This document shows positions 27,115 through 34,983 of a stretch of 64,000 nt of DNA, one piece after another (the first letter of the stretch is position 1; each line of letters begins with the position of its first letter). The DNA is from Rheinheimera sp. GTDB lineage: Bacteria > Pseudomonadota > Gammaproteobacteria > Enterobacterales > Alteromonadaceae. The position numbers and the translations under genes were made by a program. The stretch spans positions 12,413 to 76,412 of the forward strand of contig DMYW01000012.1 of NCBI GenBank assembly GCA_003482455.1, written 5' to 3'. The notes beneath the pieces are model-generated. The model was not told the origin of the DNA. It searched no databases and saw only the letters and a list, made by a program, of their open reading frames with translations.

Positions 27115-29523
27115 TTAGTGCGCCTTAAGTCGCGCCAATAACGCTTCGTAGTCGGCTTGAAGTAACGGTTTGGAGAGCAGGTAACCCTGAATATAGTGAC
27201 AACCGGCGGCGGCTAAATAATCCAGTTGTTCTTGGGTTTCAACGCCTTCGGCTGTGGTTGTCATCTGCAGTGATTTGGCCAGCTGTAGAATGTTTTCTAA
27301 GATGGCGCGGCCTTTGTCTGAGCTCATGCCCACGCGAATAAAACTTTGGTCAATTTTTAAATGCTGCACTGGCAAACTCAGCACAGCTTCTAAGTTCGAG
27401 TGACCGGTGCCGTAGTCGTCGACGGCGATACTGATACCGGCTTTTTGTAACCGCAGCATGTTGGTGGTGGTGCGTTCAAACTCTTTGATTAAGCTGTACT
27501 CAGTGATTTCGACTTCAAGCAAACTCGGTGGAATATCAAATTCGCCGACCTTTTCAAAAATCGTGGCAATGGTTTTTTCGTCACACAAATAACGCGCTGA
27601 CAAGTTAATCGACAACGGCAGTACGGTCAGACCTTGATCGAGCCATTGCCGAATCGTGCGACAAGCACGGTCAATCACCAAACGATCCAGCGCCGGCATT
27701 AAATGGCTTTGTTCGGCGAGGGGCACAAACACGGCGGGCGATACCCACTGACCATTATTGTTCCAACGGATTAACGCTTCGGCCGATGCTGGGTGACAGG
27801 TTTTGGCATCAAATTTCGGTTGAAAGGCGAAGAACAACTCATTTTGCCGAATGGCTTCTTCCAATTGATGGCTCAGTAACGCATTACGTTGAATTTGTTC
27901 AGTCCACGCCATATTCACTTCAATCAAACTAGCGCGGCCTTGTTGTTTGGCTTGGCGCATCGCCAATTCCAGCTGCCGGTGTTTTTCATCCAGATCTTCG
28001 GGCACGGCAAAACTGACAAAACTGGCGCAATACGACAGTTGGTAGCGACGGCGGTCTAATTGTACTTCTTGGCTCAAAAATGCCGGCAGTTGTTGACGGA
28101 TCACCAAGGGATTGTCGATACAACTTAATAAAAATTCGCCGCCGGATAAACGACAGGCGTGCAGGTCATGCAGTGGCAGCTGTCTTAACAGCTGGGCGCA
28201 GGCTTTAATTAACTCATCACCTGCGGCAAACCCCATCGAATCATTGACAGTGCGAATGCTGTCGATATTGACCAGCAACAACTGCCCAGTAAAGCCGCGT
28301 AATTCAAGGTGGCGTTTAAAACCGTTGAGGTTAAACAGGCCGGTTAAGTCGTCATAAAATGCTAATTTTTCAATGGATTCGCGATAGGCAAACTGCTCAG
28401 AATTGTCTTTCACGAACGCGGTATAGACTCGTTGCTGGCCGCGCATGTTCTCTGCGATGGTGATTTCAATCGGAAAGGTTTCGCCAGTGCGTTTTAACCC
28501 TTCGATGTGTCGTAATTTGTTGATGACACCGTGGCGATATTTTTGTTGGTTGGTTTCAAATAGGTGGCCATCATGCTGAGTGCGAAAAGCTGGCGGTACC
28601 AAGATCTGCATGTCTTGATACAACAAGTCAGATTTGTGTTGATAGCCAAACATCTGCACTGCTCGGTCGTTAATCATCACGATTTTGCCATTGCCATCTA
28701 TGCTGACAATGCCGTCGGTAGTGCTATCAACTACTTGATTGGTAAAGATTTGTTCACGTTCACTGATAGATTTTTGCTGCTCAAGGGCATCAAAAGTGCT
28801 GTTCATCAGGGCTTCAAGTGCCGAAAACTCACTGTTGTAACTGACTTTAGCGCGGGCTCGCCCATCGCCTCTAGCAAATTGCTGCAGCGTTGCGGTGAGG
28901 TTGTGCAAGCGCCGATGCAAACTTTGCCGCGTTAACAAGAATATTGCCGTGGCGCTGAGTAACATACTCAGCACATACACCACAAAGTCATTGATGATTA
29001 TTTCATTGACCAAACGATAGCTGGAGCTTAAATCGATTTTCAGATACAACCAGGCATGGCGACTGGATAATTCGGTGCTGCCAATTTCTGGCAGTGCCAT
29101 CAGCACGCCGGTGTGTTCGGGGTCGTTTTGCTCTAGCAGATAAATTTGCCCGGCACGTGCTGCAGGCAGCGCTTGCACTTGCCGCATCAGAGTCATGTTA
29201 TGTTGGGCTAAGGATTCTTGTTCCAGCGCAATTTGCGACGCGGCGATGATTTGGTATTCATGGCTAAACACCAGCACTTGCTCGACATCTTCGCGTTCAG
29301 CTTTAAGGGCCACCCAATTTTGTAAATAGGCGATGTTTTGTTGCGCCATCGCATCTTGCAGCGTTGGCAGTTGTTCAAGCAGGTAACGAGTCAAAGTGTC
29401 GTGGTTTTGCTGTTGTAAATGCTGGCGGGTGTGGCCTGCATGCAACCAATAAAACAAGGCGCTACCGAGGATTAATACGATAGCAGTAACCACTACAGGG
29501 ACTTGGCTAAAGCGTAACTTCAT
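27115..29523 (-). CDS. Membrane PAS-GGDEF-EAL protein (probable c-di-GMP phosphodiesterase)
   Basis: An 802-residue inner-membrane protein: helix about 8-27, periplasmic domain about 28-175, helix about 178-200, HAMP about 200-255, PAS about 260-375, GGDEF about 385-535 and EAL about 550-795. The GGDEF motif reads SGGEF, so cyclase activity is probably lost. EAL residues look intact (SAEALIRW, LEVEITEYS, VDDYGTGHSN, LKIDQSFI, TAEGVETQEQ), so it should hydrolyse c-di-GMP. GAGG precedes ATG 29523. The start overlaps the upstream binding-protein stop by four bases (ATGA), suggesting the two form one periplasmic-signal sensor. Confidence 0.9.
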   Translation of the reverse strand: MKLRFSQVPVVVTAIVLILGSALFYWLHAGHTRQHLQQQNHDTLTRYLLEQLPTLQDAMAQQNIAYLQNWVALKAEREDVEQVLVFSHEYQIIAASQIALEQESLAQHNMTLMRQVQALPAARAGQIYLLEQNDPEHTGVLMALPEIGSTELSSRHAWLYLKIDLSSSYRLVNEIIINDFVVYVLSMLLSATAIFLLTRQSLHRRLHNLTATLQQFARGDGRARAKVSYNSEFSALEALMNSTFDALEQQKSISEREQIFTNQVVDSTTDGIVSIDGNGKIVMINDRAVQMFGYQHKSDLLYQDMQILVPPAFRTQHDGHLFETNQQKYRHGVINKLRHIEGLKRTGETFPIEITIAENMRGQQRVYTAFVKDNSEQFAYRESIEKLAFYDDLTGLFNLNGFKRHLELRGFTGQLLLVNIDSIRTVNDSMGFAAGDELIKACAQLLRQLPLHDLHACRLSGGEFLLSCIDNPLVIRQQLPAFLSQEVQLDRRRYQLSYCASFVSFAVPEDLDEKHRQLELAMRQAKQQGRASLIEVNMAWTEQIQRNALLSHQLEEAIRQNELFFAFQPKFDAKTCHPASAEALIRWNNNGQWVSPAVFVPLAEQSHLMPALDRLVIDRACRTIRQWLDQGLTVLPLSINLSARYLCDEKTIATIFEKVGEFDIPPSLLEVEITEYSLIKEFERTTTNMLRLQKAGISIAVDDYGTGHSNLEAVLSLPVQHLKIDQSFIRVGMSSDKGRAILENILQLAKSLQMTTTAEGVETQEQLDYLAAAGCHYIQGYLLSKPLLQADYEALLARLKAH

Positions 29524-30515
29524 GGCAAAGCCTCAAGGTAGCTGCTGTTAAGCAAATCAGCGCATTGACATGGTTTTTCAATCAAACCACGGGCTGTTAG
29601 CGCTTGTTGGTAATGGGCGAGTAGCTGCTGGATATGCGGTTTGTTGTGGAAAAACTGCAATTGTTCGTCACGTCCCGGAATATTCAATTCGGCGAAGGTT
29701 AACGCCAACTCGCTGTCGGACAACTTCAACCGACGATTTAACAATGGCAGGTGTGCGCCTATGTCTTTTTTCACTCGATTGAGCGCTTGTTCATAGCTGT
29801 ACAACATGCGGATCAGATCTTGGTCGCTAAAGCCGCGTTGCTCGCCTTTGCGCGCGATCAACACGTCGACAATTTCACCGGGAATTTGTTTGCTACTAAA
29901 CAAGGTTTTGGCGCCAAGTTTGACCACGGCTGATTTTTCGGGCTCAAAGGTGATCACCGCATCCACTTTGCCTTGCGCCATGGCTTGCGCATGTTCGGAC
30001 ACGCCCAGCGGTACCACAGTGAGGTCATGCTCTGTCAGCTGGTTTAAATCCATCACCCGTTGCAGCACAAAAGCGCCGAGAGCGCTTTCTTCCACGCCAA
30101 TGCGTTTGCCTTTGAGGGCATTGATAGACGGGATATCGGCTCGGGCGAGCAATTGGTCTGCACCGTCAGAGAAATCAAAAATCCAAATCACTTCAATCGG
30201 TTCGCCTGCTGCGGCAAGACGCACGGCTTCATCGAGAGTGACGGCGGCTAAGTCAATCACGCCTTTTTGAAAACCGCTGATCACTTGACTGGCGGAGCGG
30301 TACTCGACGAGTTGGACATTGGGTTGATGAAACACCGCCAAGTCGCGGGCTAAATACAGCGGTTCATAGCCGGGCCAGACATTGGTACCAATACGCAGCG
30401 TGGGTTCTGGCGCGGGTTGGCAGGCACTCAGCAAGGTGACAAACAGTATGCCGCCAAGCGTGACCATTCGCTGCAGCCAACACCGCCAACCGCCTTTACA
30501 TCGCCACGTTTGCAT
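29520..30515 (-). CDS. Lipoprotein solute-binding protein (NMT1/SsuA-like)
   Basis: A 331-residue protein with signal peptide and lipobox LLSAC (Cys about 32), followed by an NMT1/SsuA-type binding domain (TLRIGTNVWPGYEPLYLARDLAVF; then FQKGVIDLAAVTLDEAV; IGVEESALGAFVLQRVM). Relatives bind nitrate, sulfonates, thiamine precursors or similar anions. No permease or ATPase gene is near. Its stop overlaps the GGDEF/EAL start by four bases, so it more likely presents a ligand to that sensor, as NspS does for MbaA in Vibrio cholerae. ATG 30515 follows GGAGGT; a TTG at 30521 is rejected. Confidence 0.85.
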   Translation of the reverse strand: MQTWRCKGGWRCWLQRMVTLGGILFVTLLSACQPAPEPTLRIGTNVWPGYEPLYLARDLAVFHQPNVQLVEYRSASQVISGFQKGVIDLAAVTLDEAVRLAAAGEPIEVIWIFDFSDGADQLLARADIPSINALKGKRIGVEESALGAFVLQRVMDLNQLTEHDLTVVPLGVSEHAQAMAQGKVDAVITFEPEKSAVVKLGAKTLFSSKQIPGEIVDVLIARKGEQRGFSDQDLIRMLYSYEQALNRVKKDIGAHLPLLNRRLKLSDSELALTFAELNIPGRDEQLQFFHNKPHIQQLLAHYQQALTARGLIEKPCQCADLLNSSYLEALP

Positions 30516-30660
30516 GCACAACCTCCGCCTTTAGTTACTTGATGCTACCTATTCCTTCGGTAGTTCTCTAGCAATACCACAAATAAATCAGAAGGTTAAC
30601 AATAGTACAATTTCAAAGTGATGAAATTTTCGACTGCCTTACAGGCTGCTAACAGTCAGC

Positions 30661-30981
30661 TTAACAACAGGGTTCGCTTGGCTGTGGCGCTGTGGTGTCG
30701 AGGGCACAACATTCGGCAGTTAAAAAAGCTAACAACAACTGGATTTGTGCAAAATTCAATTGGCAATACAAGGTACGGCCGTCGCGTTGTTGGGTCATCA
30801 AGCCGGCTTGGCTGAGCCGACTTAAGTGATGTGACAAGGTGGACCCCGGAATATCCAATTGGCTTTGAATATCGCCTACCGCCATGCCTTGGCGGCCCGC
30901 GCGCACGAGCAAACGGAAAATACTCAGGCGAGTGGTGTGGCCGAGTTCGGCCAATTGACTGGCGGCAAGTTCAAGTTGCAC
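30661..30981 (-). CDS. ArsR-family repressor (first of two)
   Basis: A 106-residue winged-helix repressor with the ArsR core (ELGHTTRLSIFRLLVRAG, then IPGSTLSHHLSRLSQAGLMTQQRDGRTLYCQL). It ends in cysteine pairs (AECCAL, then EPCC) that could bind arsenite or another soft metal, although the usual alpha-3 CxC motif is absent. GTG 30981 is chosen because GGAG lies six bases upstream; a TTG at 30993 is the alternative. It is divergent from the glutathione synthetase gene, with palindromes between, so it probably controls that promoter and its own. Confidence 0.8.
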   Translation of the reverse strand: MQLELAASQLAELGHTTRLSIFRLLVRAGRQGMAVGDIQSQLDIPGSTLSHHLSRLSQAGLMTQQRDGRTLYCQLNFAQIQLLLAFLTAECCALDTTAPQPSEPCC

Positions 30982-31073
30982 TGTGTTCTCCAAAACGGGA
31001 TGCGTGGTCTCAGTGTATCGGGGCTATGCTGGAGATTCTAGCTTCTATATTTCCAGAATTGTAGAAATATTCG

Positions 31074-31103
31074 TTGACAGTTCGAAGTTTGTCGAATTAT
31101 TAT
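31074..31103 (+). promoter_or_regulatory. Sigma70-like promoter for glutathione synthetase gene
   Basis: TTGACA (31074-31079) and TATTAT (31098-31103) with an 18-bp spacer. The spacer holds the inverted repeat ttcgaa/gtcgaa-like (31081-31096). The start point is expected near 31110, inside the next palindrome. Confidence 0.65.
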
Positions 31104-31105
31104 CG

Positions 31106-31123
31106 TTTCGATATTTATCGAAA
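31106..31123. promoter_or_regulatory. Palindromic operator candidate (ArsR-type)
   Basis: Perfect inverted repeat tttcgat / atcgaaa around attt, placed at the expected transcription start of the promoter just upstream. A second, looser repeat lies at 31047-31070. Such AT-rich dyads are typical ArsR operators. Confidence 0.6.
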
Positions 31124-31338
31124 TATCAGGTTTTTTTAATCTACCGCAATACATGCAGGTTTGCTGCGCGTGAGAATGCTGACAGCTTTCAGCGATGTAG
31201 GCGCCAGTACCGCGTGGCTGCGTATACTTTGTTGCATAGTGTTGTGTCGTCAGTGGGGCTTCGTGGGCTTTATTTTCTGAGCCTTCTGGGTGAGGCCTAT
31301 GCGGCATGCTCCCCAGCGCAGTTTATTAGGATCTTTGC

Positions 31339-32817
31339 ATGAACAATCGACTAGGTGACAGCGTTGAACAGATCCAGCAGCAGATGGCCGACTGGCAGTT
31401 GGGGTTGTTGGGCGAGGCGGGGGCATTTTTGCCTGCGCCCGTGTCATTCACGCCATGGCAACTGACGTCGAGTGCTTGGTCGCAGGCGCTTGAAATCGCC
31501 GCTGGCTTGACGGAGCTGTTGCAAAAACTGACCGATAATCCGCAGCTGTTTGCCGATGCGTGCGCCGGGTTGTTGCGAAGTCACAGCGTGCCTGGCGAAT
31601 TGACGCGTCGCTTATCGGCCAGCGGCTTTTTTGCCGGCTCCAGGTTGCAAAGCACGGCCGTGAGTTTGATGCGCCATGATCTGTTGCTGGATCAGCAAGG
31701 TCAGTGGCGCTGGGTAGAATCCAATAGCATTGCCGCTGGCATGGGACCACTTAATCAGCGCTGGTTACAGCTGGCGCAGCAGTTATTGCCTGATACCACG
31801 GCCAGCGCGGCGGCAAACCCTGCGGCAGAGCGTCAAGGGGCGCTGCTTGCGGCGGCGGCATGGCGGCAAGCGCGGCGACGTCAAGTAGCGCGTCAGCACG
31901 ACGAGCATCACCACGAACGCCATCCAGCAACGCCAGAGCAAGCCGCTACGCTGGTGTTTGTCGTCACGGCGGATGAAGACAATCTGTATGACCAGCAGCT
32001 ACTCGCCAGTGCCATTGCCGCACATGGCGTGACCGTGCGCCGGCTGACCTGCGCTGAGCTTTTGAGCTGTCAGCTCGACGCCTTCAAGCGCCTGCGTCAC
32101 CCCGATGGCAGCGTGTTGGACTTGCTGTATTGGCGCACGGGCTACAATCCTGGCGATTATCCGCAGCCATCGGCGCAACCGCTGTGGCAATGGCGCCAGC
32201 AGCTGGAAAACGCCGATGTAGCCCAGTGTCCGACCATGGCGCTGCAGTTGGTGTCGAGCAAATATGTGCAAGCTTGGCTCAGTCAACAGCTGTTAGACAA
32301 GGCATTACGAGTGCAACTGGCGCAGCAGTTAGGCATTGCAGTGTCGCGGCTGGAGCTGCTTGCCGCTGCCTGTGTGCCGCAGCGGCTGGTGCAGCAGCTG
32401 GACGCCGCAACGTTGGCCGAACTGCTGGCCGCCGGCTGGTGGTACAAGCGTCAAGACGAAGGTGGTGGCAATGTGGCGCAAGGTGACGATGCGCTGCGCT
32501 GGGCGGCGCAAGCCGATGCTGCGGATTTGTTGATGGCGCCTATTCACAGTGTGCAGCGCCAATCCCCACAACGCTGGCTACGCCATGGGCAATGGCATGA
32601 ACCCAGCGCCGTCATCTCTGAGCTGGGCATCTTTAGCGCCTCGCCGGGCTTAGACGGCACGGGCGTCGCGGCTATGCATCCGACTGTGCAACAGGCCATG
32701 CAACCGGCCGTGGCCAGCTACGCCGGGTATCTGCTGCGCAGTAAACCTGCCATGCAGCTGGAAGGTGGCGTGCATCGTGGCGGCGCCGTGCTGGATTTAG
32801 TAGGGATTGACCAATAA
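31339..32817 (+). CDS. Eukaryotic-type glutathione synthetase
   Basis: A 492-residue protein that fits the eukaryotic glutathione synthetase family, not bacterial GshB. Matching landmarks are the substrate-site region MRHDLLLD...RWVESNSIAAGMGPL (about 113-138), SSKYVQAWL (about 308), the glycine-rich ATP loop WWYKRQDEGGGN (about 371-382), the second core ELGIFSA (about 430), and the C-terminal LEGGVHRGGAVLD lid (about 475-487). It should join gamma-glutamylcysteine and glycine using ATP. It is divergent from an ArsR gene and upstream of an arsJ operon, suggesting extra glutathione under arsenic or metal stress. Lateral origin is likely. Confidence 0.85.
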   Translation: MNNRLGDSVEQIQQQMADWQLGLLGEAGAFLPAPVSFTPWQLTSSAWSQALEIAAGLTELLQKLTDNPQLFADACAGLLRSHSVPGELTRRLSASGFFAGSRLQSTAVSLMRHDLLLDQQGQWRWVESNSIAAGMGPLNQRWLQLAQQLLPDTTASAAANPAAERQGALLAAAAWRQARRRQVARQHDEHHHERHPATPEQAATLVFVVTADEDNLYDQQLLASAIAAHGVTVRRLTCAELLSCQLDAFKRLRHPDGSVLDLLYWRTGYNPGDYPQPSAQPLWQWRQQLENADVAQCPTMALQLVSSKYVQAWLSQQLLDKALRVQLAQQLGIAVSRLELLAAACVPQRLVQQLDAATLAELLAAGWWYKRQDEGGGNVAQGDDALRWAAQADAADLLMAPIHSVQRQSPQRWLRHGQWHEPSAVISELGIFSASPGLDGTGVAAMHPTVQQAMQPAVASYAGYLLRSKPAMQLEGGVHRGGAVLDLVGIDQ

Positions 32818-32900
32818 TCACCACGGCTAACCACGATATCCGTCTTGCTCCTAGCTCAGAACCGCGCTCGAAGCTGGTCGCGCGTCCCTGCCTCCCCTTG

Positions 32901-32942
32901 AACATATATGGCAAATCAAATATATTGCTAGCCATATATGTT
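32901..32942. promoter_or_regulatory. Inverted-repeat operator upstream of second arsR
   Basis: Perfect 12-bp arms aacatatatggc (32901-32912) and gccatatatgtt (32931-32942) flank an 18-bp AT-rich centre. It ends 17 bp before the regulator ATG, so it is a likely autoregulatory ArsR site that also covers the promoter of the operon. Confidence 0.75.
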
Positions 32943-32959
32943 GGCGATTGGATCTCTTG

Positions 32960-33298
32960 ATGCTCACTCCTCTGGAATTTTTCAAACTGCTGGCCGATGA
33001 CACGCGCTTGCGCTGCTTGTTGCTGTTGGTGCAAGAAGGCGAATTGTGTGTCTGCGAACTGATGACGGCGTTAGACGAGTCGCAGCCGAAAATCTCCAGA
33101 CACTTGGCCTTATTGCGTGACGCCAAGTTGCTGCTCGACCGTCGCCAAGGCCAATGGGTATTTTATCGGTTAAATGAGGCCGCCCCCGCCTGGGCATTGG
33201 CGACATTGCAGCAGGCCTGCCAAGGCCAAACCGAACAACTCAGCGCCATGCAGCAGCAATTGTGCCGCATGGGCGACCGACCGCAGCGCTGCTGCTAA
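32960..33298 (+). CDS. arsR: ArsR-family repressor (arsenical type)
   Basis: A 112-residue winged-helix repressor of the arsenical ArsR type. The core starts LTPLEFFKLLADDTRLRCLLLL, and the metal-site helix reads ELCVCEL (CxC, about 31-33), the classical arsenite-sensing position. The recognition helix is SQPKISRHLALLRDAKLLLDRRQGQWVFYRL. A terminal Cys pair closes the protein. ATG 32960 has only a weak ribosome site (GGAT). It heads the run with phosphatase, GAPDH, arsJ and chrA, behind a strong inverted repeat. Second ArsR within 2.3 kb. Confidence 0.9.
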   Translation: MLTPLEFFKLLADDTRLRCLLLLVQEGELCVCELMTALDESQPKISRHLALLRDAKLLLDRRQGQWVFYRLNEAAPAWALATLQQACQGQTEQLSAMQQQLCRMGDRPQRCC

Positions 33299-33310
33299 CA
33301 GGAGCAAACC

Positions 33311-33799
33311 ATGACGCATCCGTTTGATGCTTTAGCGCTGGGTGATGCCAGCTTATTGTTAACGCCATGCCCCGGCACTCGCGGTGTGGCCTTGCAGAGC
33401 TCGTTGCAGCAGTTGCAACAGGCCGGTGCGGTTGGCGTGTTAACTTTAATGCCCACGCATGAACTGCAAGCGTTGCAAGTGGCAGCGCTGGGGGAGACTT
33501 GTCAGCAGTTAGGTCTGCGCTGGTGGCATGCACCGATTGACGATGATGCAGCGCCTGCACACGACTTTGCCGCGGTATGGCCAGCGATCGCCGCCGAGGT
33601 ACAGCAGTTGCTCGACCAAGGGCAGTCAATCGCCGTGCATTGCAAAGGAGGTTCGGGCCGCACTGGGTTGGTGTGTGCCTTGTTACTGGATGCCCGCGGC
33701 GACGCCGATGCCAAAGCCAAGGTGCAAGCATTACGCCCCTATGCCTTAACCAACGCGGCGCACCAAGCCTATTTCGCCGGCGTGCAGCAAACTCGCTAA
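33311..33799 (+). CDS. Cys-X5-Arg phosphatase (dual-specificity/CDKN3-like) in ars operon
   Basis: A 162-residue protein with the tyrosine/dual-specificity phosphatase P-loop HCKGGSGRTG (about 112-121; nucleophile Cys113, Arg119) and an upstream WWHAPIDDDAAP segment (about 75-86) that supplies the general acid Asp. It resembles the CDKN3-like small phosphatases. AGGAG precedes ATG 33311, 12 bp after arsR, and GAPDH follows, so it belongs to the arsenic operon. It is unlike the low-molecular-weight phosphatase fold of ArsC. It may act on a phosphorylated or arseno-sugar intermediate, or reduce arsenate; both are inferences. Confidence 0.85.
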   Translation: MTHPFDALALGDASLLLTPCPGTRGVALQSSLQQLQQAGAVGVLTLMPTHELQALQVAALGETCQQLGLRWWHAPIDDDAAPAHDFAAVWPAIAAEVQQLLDQGQSIAVHCKGGSGRTGLVCALLLDARGDADAKAKVQALRPYALTNAAHQAYFAGVQQTR

Positions 33800-33880
33800 A
33801 GCCGCTACGCCCCAAGATTCGACAAAAATACGTTCTAGTTAGACCTGCGGCATAACAAAACCGCCATTGGAGAGAGTGTG

Positions 33881-34897
33881 ATGTCAGAGAAAAAAACCAT
33901 CAAAGTCGGCATTAACGGCTTTGGTCGCATCGGCCGTTTGGCGCTGCGCGCGGCGTGTGATTGGCCGGAGTTTGACTTTGTGCGTATCAATGACCCCGCT
34001 GGCGATGCCGCCACCTTTGCTCACCTGCTGACCTTTGATTCGGTGCATGGCCGTTTCCAGCACGAAGCGCGCAGCGAAGGCGATACCATCGTTGTTGGCC
34101 GGCACCGCGTGGCAGTCAGTGCCAATAAAACCATCGAAGCGACCGATTGGTCGGACTGCGATCTGGTGCTGGAATGCTCCGGCAAGATGAAAAGCACCGA
34201 GCAGCTCAACAACTACCTAGCGCAAGGCGTCAAACGCGTCGTCGTCAGCGCCCCTGTCAAAGAGCCGGGCGTACTCAACGTGGTGATGGGGGTGAATCAT
34301 CAGCTATTTGATGCCAACAGCCATCGGATTGTCACCGCCGCGAGCTGCACCACCAACTGCTTAGCGCCGGTGGTGAAGGTGATCCATGAAGCAATTGGCA
34401 TTCGCCACGGCATGATCACCACCATTCATGATTTAACCAATACCCAATCGATTTTGGACACGCCGCATAAAGACTTGCGCCGCGCCCGCGCCTCGGGCAG
34501 CAGTTTAATTCCAACCACGACCGGTTCGGCGACTGCCATTACCGAGATTTTCCCAGAGCTGAAAGGCCGCTTAAATGGCCACGCCGTGCGTGTGCCGCTG
34601 GCCAATGCTTCGCTGACCGACTGCGTGTTTGAGCTAGAGCGCGCGGTGACCGTCGAGGAAGTCAATGGCTTATTAAAGGCCGCCGCCGACGGTGAACTGC
34701 GTGGCATTTTGGGCTACGAAGAGCGGCCTTTGGTGTCGATTGATTACAAAACCGACCCGCGTTCGAGCATTATCGATGCCTTGTCGACCATGGTGGTCAA
34801 TGGCACTCAGTTAAAACTGTACGCCTGGTACGACAACGAGTGGGGCTATTCGAACCGCACGGTTGAGCTGGCGCGTTTGGTTGGGCTGGCGGGTTAA
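33881..34897 (+). CDS. gapdh (ars type): ArsJ-associated glyceraldehyde-3-phosphate dehydrogenase
   Basis: A 338-residue type I GAPDH with NAD-binding GINGFGRIGRLALRAA (about 7-22), active-site SCTTNCLAP (Cys about 153) and the HDLTNTQSILD and WYDNEWGYSNR signatures. In ars operons this enzyme uses arsenate in place of phosphate, converting glyceraldehyde-3-phosphate to unstable 1-arseno-3-phosphoglycerate, which ArsJ exports. Adjacent arsJ and arsR make this assignment strong; central glycolysis is unlikely to be its main role. ATG 33881 follows GGAGAG; the GTG one codon earlier is possible. Confidence 0.92.
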   Translation: MSEKKTIKVGINGFGRIGRLALRAACDWPEFDFVRINDPAGDAATFAHLLTFDSVHGRFQHEARSEGDTIVVGRHRVAVSANKTIEATDWSDCDLVLECSGKMKSTEQLNNYLAQGVKRVVVSAPVKEPGVLNVVMGVNHQLFDANSHRIVTAASCTTNCLAPVVKVIHEAIGIRHGMITTIHDLTNTQSILDTPHKDLRRARASGSSLIPTTTGSATAITEIFPELKGRLNGHAVRVPLANASLTDCVFELERAVTVEEVNGLLKAAADGELRGILGYEERPLVSIDYKTDPRSSIIDALSTMVVNGTQLKLYAWYDNEWGYSNRTVELARLVGLAG

Positions 34898-34983
34898 CGT
34901 CAACGCGCTGCAGTCTCGGCGCTGTGCCAACTGCGGGTGCGAGCGAGCCGCCGACCGATGACAAGCAACAGGATCACACCTTG

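Larger units (their letters stand above)
30982..31338. promoter_or_regulatory. Divergent regulatory region, arsR and glutathione synthetase
   Basis: A 357-bp gene-free stretch. It holds an inverted repeat at 31047-31070 (atatttc / gaaatat), a sigma70-like promoter at 31074-31103, a palindrome at 31106-31123 and then a leader of about 215 bp in which I see no ORF or known riboswitch. AGGAT precedes ATG 31339. Confidence 0.6.

Noticed and set aside
30516..30660. Possible riboswitch upstream of the NMT1/SsuA-like lipoprotein gene
   Set aside because: A small dyad (ctacc/ggtag) is present, but none of the conserved TPP, SAM or cobalamin boxes can be found.
33240..33815. 191-residue minus-strand ORF opposite the phosphatase
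   Set aside because: Arg/His/Pro-rich antisense translation of a gene with an intact catalytic P-loop.
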